Shown in pieces: positions 58,797 to 64,000 of a stretch of DNA of 64,000 nt. Position 1 is the stretch's first letter; each line of letters begins with the position of its first letter. Origin of the DNA: an uncultured Treponema sp. (GTDB taxonomy: Bacteria > Spirochaetota > Spirochaetia > Treponematales > Treponemataceae). The notes below the pieces were generated by a model that ran no database searches, had not been told where the DNA came from, and worked only from the letters and a program-made list of their open reading frames with translations. The DNA is taken from the NCBI GenBank assembly GCA_947167745.1, contig CAMVJE010000002.1, positions 1 to 64,000 of the forward strand, given 5' to 3'. Made by a program: the position numbers and the translations under genes.

Positions 58797-60632
58797 ATGG
58801 AAAATTCAAAAAGAACAGTCACTTGTGGCGAATTGCGCAAGGGCGATGTTGGTAAAAATGTTGTATTGAACGGATGGGTCAGCCGGTCTCGAGATTTGGG
58901 CGGCCTTGTTTTTATTCAGCTCCGTGACCGTTACGGAATCACTCAGGTTATGGTTGGAGACGGGGCGAGCGATGAAGTCAAAAAAATCGCCTCGTCTTTG
59001 AAAAGTGAATATTGTATTGCGGTCGCAGGTGTCGTAGCGGCCCGTTCCGAAAAGGATGTTAACCCTGACATGGCGACTGGTGAAATCGAAGTTGAAGCAA
59101 AGGAAATCGAAATCTTCACAACCAGCCAGGAATTGCCTTTCTCAATCGAGGAAGTCCGCCAGAAGGACGGAACTGTTGTTCTTCCAAACGAAGATTTGCG
59201 ACTTAAATACCGCTATCTTGACTTGCGCCGTGAGCCGATGCAGAAAAACATCATTCTCCGCTCACAGGTCACTTTTGCAACTCGCGAATATTTGACCGGC
59301 AAGGGCTTTTTGGAGATTGAGACTCCGACTTTCATCAAGTCAACTCCAGAGGGAGCACGAGACTATCTCGTTCCGAGCCGTGTTCATCCTGGAAAATTCT
59401 ATTCTTTGCCTCAGTCACCACAGCTTTACAAACAGCTTCTGATGGTTTCTGGCTTTGACAAATATTTCCAGATTGCACGCTGCTACCGTGATGAGGATGC
59501 CCGCGGTGACCGTCAGCCGGAATTCACACAGATTGATATGGAGATGAGCTTCACAAACCGTGAGGAAGTTCTTGAGACAACCGAAGGACTCATGGGCTAC
59601 ATCTTCAAAAAGACTTTGAACTATGAGCTTCCTGCAAAATTCGACCGAATCAGCTGGGACGACGCTTTTGATTTGTACGGAAGCGACAAGCCTGATTTGC
59701 GATTCGACCTCAAGATGCAGGACGCAGCTTTCATGGCAGATTTGAGCGATTTCAATGCATTCAAGGCTGGAGCCGCAAATGCAAGCAAAGAAATCGAGCG
59801 GCACAAACGAAGCGGTCTCAAAGCCCTTGTAGTTAAGAATGTTGCCGACAAATACAGCCGAAAGATGATTGAGGCTCTGGAATCAGTTGCAAAAATCAAC
59901 CACGCAAAAGGCCTGGCATGGATGAAGGTTGACGCAGAGGGTAAATTCGAAGGCGGAATCTCAAAATTCTTCGCCGGAAAAGAAGCTGAAATCTGCTCAA
60001 AACTTGGTGCCGAAAAAAATGATTTGCTCCTGTTCGTAAGCGATGAAAAATGGCAGGTTGCCTGTGTTGCAATGGGTGCCGTTCGAAAACAGCTCGGAAA
60101 GGACTTGAACCTTTACAATCCGGCCGATGAATTCCACTTCGCATGGATTATCGACTTCCCTTACTTTGCATGGAATGAGGACGAAAACAAATGGGAGACT
60201 GAGCACCACATGTTCACTCTTCCGCAGAAAAAATACTGGGATACTTTGGAATCTGACCCGGGAGCCGTAAAAGGCGACCTCTACGACTTGGTTTTGAACG
60301 GCTATGAGCTTGCTTCAGGAAGTATGCGTATTAACGACCCGGCCTTGCAGCAGCGAATCTTCAAAATCGTCGGCTACTCAGAAGAGCGCGCCCAGAAAGC
60401 GTTCGGCTTTTTGGTTCAGGCATTCAAATTCGGTGCCCCACCACACGGAGGAATCGCACCTGGACTTGACCGCCTCGTAATGCTCATGAGGCACGAAGAG
60501 TCAATCCACGAAGTAATCGCCTTCCCGAAGAACAATTTGGCAATGTCGCCGATGGATGAGTGTCCGTCATATGTTGACGACAGCCAGCTTGATGAACTGC
60601 ACATTAAGTGCACGGAGATCGAAAAAGACTAG
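58797..60632 (+). CDS. aspS: Aspartyl-tRNA synthetase
   Basis: 611 residues from ATG 58797; the open frame begins at 58761, but the family N-terminus RTVTCGELRKGDVGKNVVLNGWVSRSRDLGG starts shortly after 58797. OB-fold anticodon domain about 5-110, class II motifs: LRSQVTFATREYLTGKGFLEIETP (motif 1), QIARCYRDEDARGDRQPEFTQIDMEMSF (motif 2), GIAPGLDRLVMLM (motif 3). A GAD insertion near 300-410 is usual in bacteria. No clear Shine-Dalgarno before the start. Confidence 0.95.
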   Translation: MENSKRTVTCGELRKGDVGKNVVLNGWVSRSRDLGGLVFIQLRDRYGITQVMVGDGASDEVKKIASSLKSEYCIAVAGVVAARSEKDVNPDMATGEIEVEAKEIEIFTTSQELPFSIEEVRQKDGTVVLPNEDLRLKYRYLDLRREPMQKNIILRSQVTFATREYLTGKGFLEIETPTFIKSTPEGARDYLVPSRVHPGKFYSLPQSPQLYKQLLMVSGFDKYFQIARCYRDEDARGDRQPEFTQIDMEMSFTNREEVLETTEGLMGYIFKKTLNYELPAKFDRISWDDAFDLYGSDKPDLRFDLKMQDAAFMADLSDFNAFKAGAANASKEIERHKRSGLKALVVKNVADKYSRKMIEALESVAKINHAKGLAWMKVDAEGKFEGGISKFFAGKEAEICSKLGAEKNDLLLFVSDEKWQVACVAMGAVRKQLGKDLNLYNPADEFHFAWIIDFPYFAWNEDENKWETEHHMFTLPQKKYWDTLESDPGAVKGDLYDLVLNGYELASGSMRINDPALQQRIFKIVGYSEERAQKAFGFLVQAFKFGAPPHGGIAPGLDRLVMLMRHEESIHEVIAFPKNNLAMSPMDECPSYVDDSQLDELHIKCTEIEKD

Positions 60633-60670
60633 AGCTTAACAAAAATACCTTTGGAAGATAAGGGAATTGA

Positions 60671-60717
60671 AAAGGGGGAAGAAACCTTTTGTGAAAGGTG
60701 TCTTCCCCCTTTTTTTG
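60671..60717 (+). terminator. Terminator after aspS
   Basis: AAAGGGGGAAGA (60671-60682) pairs perfectly with TCTTCCCCCTTT (60701-60712), T-run to 60717. Inside, ACCTTT...AAAGGT (60684-60699) forms a second hairpin, so the RNA makes a stem topped by another stem. Confidence 0.88.
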
Positions 60718-62226
60718 TTATCTTACCAGTTTATCAAATCCTGCTAAAAGCTCTTGTGCAACCTGCAGGATTTTTTTTGCGTCGCCAGTCCTCTCGCCCT
60801 CAATATAGAGGGGAAGCACCGGGTCGTGCAAAGATTTTCGCAGTAAAAGCCAGCCTTTCTTGTCGCTATCATTGAAGGAAATCCTGACTCCCTCATAAGA
60901 TTCAGGCAAAATCATGCCGGCCTTTTCTGCCCTTACCTTGAATTCGGCAAGAACTTTGTCGCCGTAAGAGGCAAAATCTTCTGCGGTGATTTTGTAGCGG
61001 ACTTCTTTTGCTTCTACCAGCGGCTCAAGTTTTTCAATAAGACTTGCCAGCGTTTTTCCATGGGCTTTTGCTTTAGCCAGGGCGATTATGATTTTTACCG
61101 CCAGATATGCTCCGTCATCGAGGTAGTGGTTTTCTTTGAGGGCGCCGTGACCACTGGTTTCCATAGCCAGCGGCGAGACGATTCCTTCTTTATTGAGTCT
61201 TTTACATTCGTTGATTACATTTTTGTAGCCGCGCCTGAAACAGTGGTGCTTAAGTCCCAGTTCATTTTGCAAAAAGCGGGTGAGTCTGTCGGATGTGACG
61301 GAATCCGTGATAATTGTGCTTCCTGGATAATCAGGAGCAAGAATTGCTGCTACTAGAGCAATGATTGCATCCCGGTTTACTTCGCTTCCGTCGGGGAGAA
61401 CAGCCGACATGCGGTCAACATCGGTGTCGAAAATCATGCCCAGATCAGCCTTGTTTTTTAGGACTGCACTCTGAATCGCTTCCATCGCCTTTTCGTTCTC
61501 TGGGTTTGGAATGTGATTAGGAAACATTCCGTCCGGTTCCAGAAACTGGCTTCCTTTTGTATCAGCTCCCAGTTCGTCTAAAAGTTTTGTGGCGAAAAAT
61601 CCGCCGGCTCCGTTCCCTGCATCTACGAGAATTTTCAGACCAGAAAGAGGCTTATTTTTATTGCCTTTATTTTCACAGCTGTTAAGTGGAGTCAATTCAT
61701 TTTTTATCTTATCTGAGAGAAAGCGTGAGTACAGGGAGATTAAATCAAATTCTTCTGCAAAAACGCAATCATTTGTTGACTGATATGGAAATTTTTCTGC
61801 ATTTTCAAGAATGGCCGTAATATCTTTATTTTCCAGCCCTCCGTCTTTGTCAAAAAATTTAAGTCCGTTTCGATTAAAGGGAAGATGGCTGGCTGTAATC
61901 ATGATTGAGCCGTCAAAATCAGTTTCTTCAAAGATTGTACTCATGAACATGGCAGGGGTTGTAGCCATTTTGCAGTCAACGACATGAAGTCCGCAGCATG
62001 AAAGAGCCGATGCGGCTGCATAAGCAAGATTTTCTCCGGTAATGCGGGAATCCCGCCCGATGCCGATTCTGAGGCTGGAAATGTCTTTATTCGTTTTTTT
62101 TGAGAGCCAGGCAGCAAAACTTCGGGCGATTCTGTTTACTCTTTCGGGAGTGAGGTTTACATGTTCTCCTTCAACACCTTCAATTGCGATTCCCCGAATA
62201 TCGCTTCCGTTCTGAAGATTAGTCAT
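60718..62226 (-). CDS. Phosphohexomutase (phosphomannomutase/phosphoglucomutase family)
   Basis: 502 residues. Alpha-D-phosphohexomutase signature: phosphoserine loop MITASHLPFNRNGLKFFD near residue 110, metal loop DTDVDRMSAVLPDG near 255, sugar loop METSGHGALKENHYLDDGAY near 350, and the C-terminal phosphate-binding domain. It interconverts hexose-1- and 6-phosphates for cell-envelope sugars; substrate choice between glucose, mannose and glucosamine is not decidable. Runs convergent with aspS, with the T-rich terminator between. Confidence 0.9.
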   Translation of the reverse strand: MTNLQNGSDIRGIAIEGVEGEHVNLTPERVNRIARSFAAWLSKKTNKDISSLRIGIGRDSRITGENLAYAAASALSCCGLHVVDCKMATTPAMFMSTIFEETDFDGSIMITASHLPFNRNGLKFFDKDGGLENKDITAILENAEKFPYQSTNDCVFAEEFDLISLYSRFLSDKIKNELTPLNSCENKGNKNKPLSGLKILVDAGNGAGGFFATKLLDELGADTKGSQFLEPDGMFPNHIPNPENEKAMEAIQSAVLKNKADLGMIFDTDVDRMSAVLPDGSEVNRDAIIALVAAILAPDYPGSTIITDSVTSDRLTRFLQNELGLKHHCFRRGYKNVINECKRLNKEGIVSPLAMETSGHGALKENHYLDDGAYLAVKIIIALAKAKAHGKTLASLIEKLEPLVEAKEVRYKITAEDFASYGDKVLAEFKVRAEKAGMILPESYEGVRISFNDSDKKGWLLLRKSLHDPVLPLYIEGERTGDAKKILQVAQELLAGFDKLVR

Positions 62227-62318
62227 GAATTCAGAATAGCACGAATATAGTTTTTATCAACAAAAATAAGGCTACTCTTTTTTTTATACACTTGTTTTTC
62301 TAAAAAGAAAGTTATATA

Positions 62319-63365
62319 TTGGATTATGTGAAAATAAACTTAAAAAAATTAGTTTATATCCCCATTTTATCGTCTCTGCTATTTTTCATTTCTTGTGCTC
62401 AGCCTGCTCCCAGATTTGAGCGGGTACTTGGTACCGTTTGTTTTATTAATTTGTATGAAGACGGCAAAAACGAGTATTATGATGAAATCTTTGCACGCCT
62501 GCAGGAAATCGATTCAAAATTCAATTACAAAACAGAATCTTCTGACTTATATAACATCAATCACTTTGCCGACCAGTATCCTGTTTCTGTAAGCGAAGAT
62601 GTTTTTACAGTACTTCAAACGGCTCAAGAAATTTCACTTTTGACAGGCGGGGCTTTTGATGTTTCAGTTGAACCACTGGTCAAATTATGGAATATCAACA
62701 GCAGTTCCCCCCATGTCGCAACAAAAGAAGAATTAACTTTGCTTTTGCCATTGGTTGATTATAAGAGTGTGTTGCTTAATAAAGAAAATAAATCTGTCAG
62801 GCTGCTAAAAAAAGGCATGTCGCTGGACCTTGGTGGAATCGCGAAAGGATTTGCAGCTGATGAAGTCAAAAAAATATGCGTCAAACATAAAATTTCCCGG
62901 GCGATTATTGATTTAGGCGGCAATATTTATGTTTATGGCGAAAAAAAGAATTCAAAATACTGGAGCGTGGGAATAAAAAATCCTGAATATCCTGATGATG
63001 TACCTCTTATTAAAATCTCTGTGCCGCAAGTCTCTGTTGTAACGAGCGGAGTTTACGAGAGATTCTTTGAAAAAAATGAAAAATATTATCATCATATTCT
63101 TTCTCCTTGGGACGGAAATCCTGTTGAAAATGAACTTTCTTCCGTGTCGGTCATTTCGTCTTCGTCAATGCTTGCAGACGGTCTTACTACAGCATTTTTT
63201 GTTCTTGGTAAAGAAAAGACAATGGCTCTCATTCCTTCAATTCGGGAGCATTTTAAAACTGATTTCTCAGTCATTTTTATCGAAAAAGATAAGACTGTAA
63301 CATATTCAGATAATTTCCCTTATAAAGTGGAGATTTTATACAAGGACTGGAAGATCTCCAGTTAA
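62319..63365 (+). CDS. ApbE-type FAD:protein FMN transferase, lipoprotein
   Basis: 348 residues in the frame from TTG 62319; GTG 62328 is another possible start, and neither has a good ribosome binding site. Lipobox FFISCAQP. ApbE motifs: RVLGTVCFINLYED, FNYKTESSDLYNIN, GGAFDVSVEPLVKLW, SLDLGGIAKGFAADEVKKI and VSVISSSSMLADGLTTAFFVLGKE with the Mg2+-binding acidic residues. It attaches FMN covalently to Thr of NqrB/C, RnfG or similar flavoproteins outside the membrane; no target gene is near. Confidence 0.9.
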   Translation: MDYVKINLKKLVYIPILSSLLFFISCAQPAPRFERVLGTVCFINLYEDGKNEYYDEIFARLQEIDSKFNYKTESSDLYNINHFADQYPVSVSEDVFTVLQTAQEISLLTGGAFDVSVEPLVKLWNINSSSPHVATKEELTLLLPLVDYKSVLLNKENKSVRLLKKGMSLDLGGIAKGFAADEVKKICVKHKISRAIIDLGGNIYVYGEKKNSKYWSVGIKNPEYPDDVPLIKISVPQVSVVTSGVYERFFEKNEKYYHHILSPWDGNPVENELSSVSVISSSSMLADGLTTAFFVLGKEKTMALIPSIREHFKTDFSVIFIEKDKTVTYSDNFPYKVEILYKDWKISS

Positions 63366-63404
63366 ATTTTTCATAAAAAAATGTGAAATTTCTTTTTTTT
63401 GTGA

Positions 63405-63410
63405 TATAAT
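63405..63410 (+). promoter_or_regulatory. -10 box before the PAS-GGDEF gene
   Basis: TATAAT within TGTGATATAAT, a TG-extended -10 element 20 bp before the ATG at 63431. The -35 region TTTCTTTTT is weak. Confidence 0.45.
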
Positions 63411-63430
63411 TTTTATAGGTTTTTTTACGC

Positions 63431-64000
63431 ATGAGTTACGGTTTAGAGAATCTAGATACACGACAACTTGAAGGCATAATTACTATTCTCAATCAATGCA
63501 CAGATTCTTTTATGTTTGTGTTTGATCTTTCTCATGACACATATTTTATTTCCCCCTATGCAAGAAATACTTTTAACTTTCCAGAAGAGAAAATGACCAA
63601 TGCCACTCAGGAACTCATGAAAATCGTTTATTCTGAGGATCAGGCTTCTCTTCGTGCGGATTTAGACCTTATTAAAACAGGTAAAAAAAAGGATCACAAT
63701 CTTGATTATCGCTGGCTTAACAAGAACGGCAAGCCGGTTTGGATTCGCTGCCGAGGCAAGGTAATTCCAAATAATGAAGCTGAAAACTGCATCCTTATTG
63801 GTGAGGTTTCTATTGTAACAGACGAAGACAGAACGGATCTTCTTACAGGGCTTGCAACAGAGTCTCAGCTCAGAATTGATTTTGGTTCAGTATGGACTAA
63901 AAAGCAGAATGTTTCAGGTTTCATCCTCAAAGTCGATATCGATAATCTTGGTGCAATCAATGAGCAGTATGGTGTTATGACTGGTGATGTCATTATTTCC
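63431..64000 (+). CDS. PAS-GGDEF signalling protein, 3' end outside window
   Basis: 190 codons to the window edge, ATG 63431. Residues 1-130 look like a PAS domain (FMFVFDLSHDTYFISPYARNTFNF ... DYRWLNKNGKPVWIRCRGKVI with PAC-type end GEVSIVTDEDR). A GGDEF start follows (DLLTGLATESQLRIDF, FILKVDIDNLGAINEQYG, GDVIIS). The catalytic motif itself lies beyond the edge. It is probably a diguanylate cyclase with a cytoplasmic sensor. Confidence 0.85.
   Translation, partial: MSYGLENLDTRQLEGIITILNQCTDSFMFVFDLSHDTYFISPYARNTFNFPEEKMTNATQELMKIVYSEDQASLRADLDLIKTGKKKDHNLDYRWLNKNGKPVWIRCRGKVIPNNEAENCILIGEVSIVTDEDRTDLLTGLATESQLRIDFGSVWTKKQNVSGFILKVDIDNLGAINEQYGVMTGDVIIS

Overview
The window reads as a chromosomal segment of a pectin-degrading, rumen- or gut-type Treponema (Spirochaetota). 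The evidence is the secY-rpmJ-rpsM-rpsK-rpoA-rplQ order without rpsD, the stand-alone PTS enzyme I, the many spirochaete-style lipoproteins, the c-di-GMP and class III cyclase signalling proteins, and three tandem family-1 pectate lyases. The species assignment is inference; no rRNA or tRNA gene was seen.

Layout. 1-3600: end of the large ribosomal protein operon. 3640-9380: sulfur/housekeeping block with metY, cysK, an IscR/Rrf2-type regulator whose promoter shares an operator-like inverted repeat with metY, a SEC-C protein, a SpoU methyltransferase, a UPF0016 transporter and an unknown gene. 9378-11870: an RpiB-like isomerase and gdhA. The gdhA leader carries a terminator-like hairpin, and its 3' end seems to have been rebuilt by a small structured insertion. 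11923-12306: relic of an ATPase gene.

12355-28760 is the accessory island and the most interesting part. An RNPP/Rgg-type HTH-TPR regulator and a tiny lipoprotein stand in front of what looks like a polymorphic toxin/immunity locus served by type I secretion. Two 415-residue proteins carry a 35-residue double-glycine leader, a long acidic repeat linker and a glycine-rich membrane-active C-terminus. A third, shorter protein has the same leader but a different body. A C39-peptidase ABC transporter, an HlyD-type adaptor and a TolC-type channel lie between the first two. Each toxin tip is followed, with a 4-bp overlap or nearly so, by a two-helix membrane protein with a PH-like region, the probable immunity protein. 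Downstream lie leaderless tips, chimeric ORFs (start of the transporter gene fused to the end of a toxin gene), small two-helix membrane proteins, a G10 tract at a ribosome binding site and repeated spacers. This is the pattern expected from cassette recombination, and I could not match the whole arrangement to a described spirochaete system.

28830-32340: minus-strand operon of a GGDEF protein, a variant HD-GYP protein and a sugar-type solute-binding lipoprotein. 32340-52270: mostly housekeeping genes (acyl-CoA synthetase, Rsm22-like methyltransferase, MerR regulator, Der, PtsI, a methyltransferase, a giant dehydratase-activase fusion, a coiled-coil membrane protein plus a cyclase, LrgA/LrgB, a PurF paralogue lacking the catalytic cysteine, and an outer-membrane protein). 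52358-58707: DUF2974 hydrolase, ACT protein and three pectate lyases. 58797-64000: aspS, a phosphohexomutase, ApbE and the start of a PAS-GGDEF gene cut by the window end.
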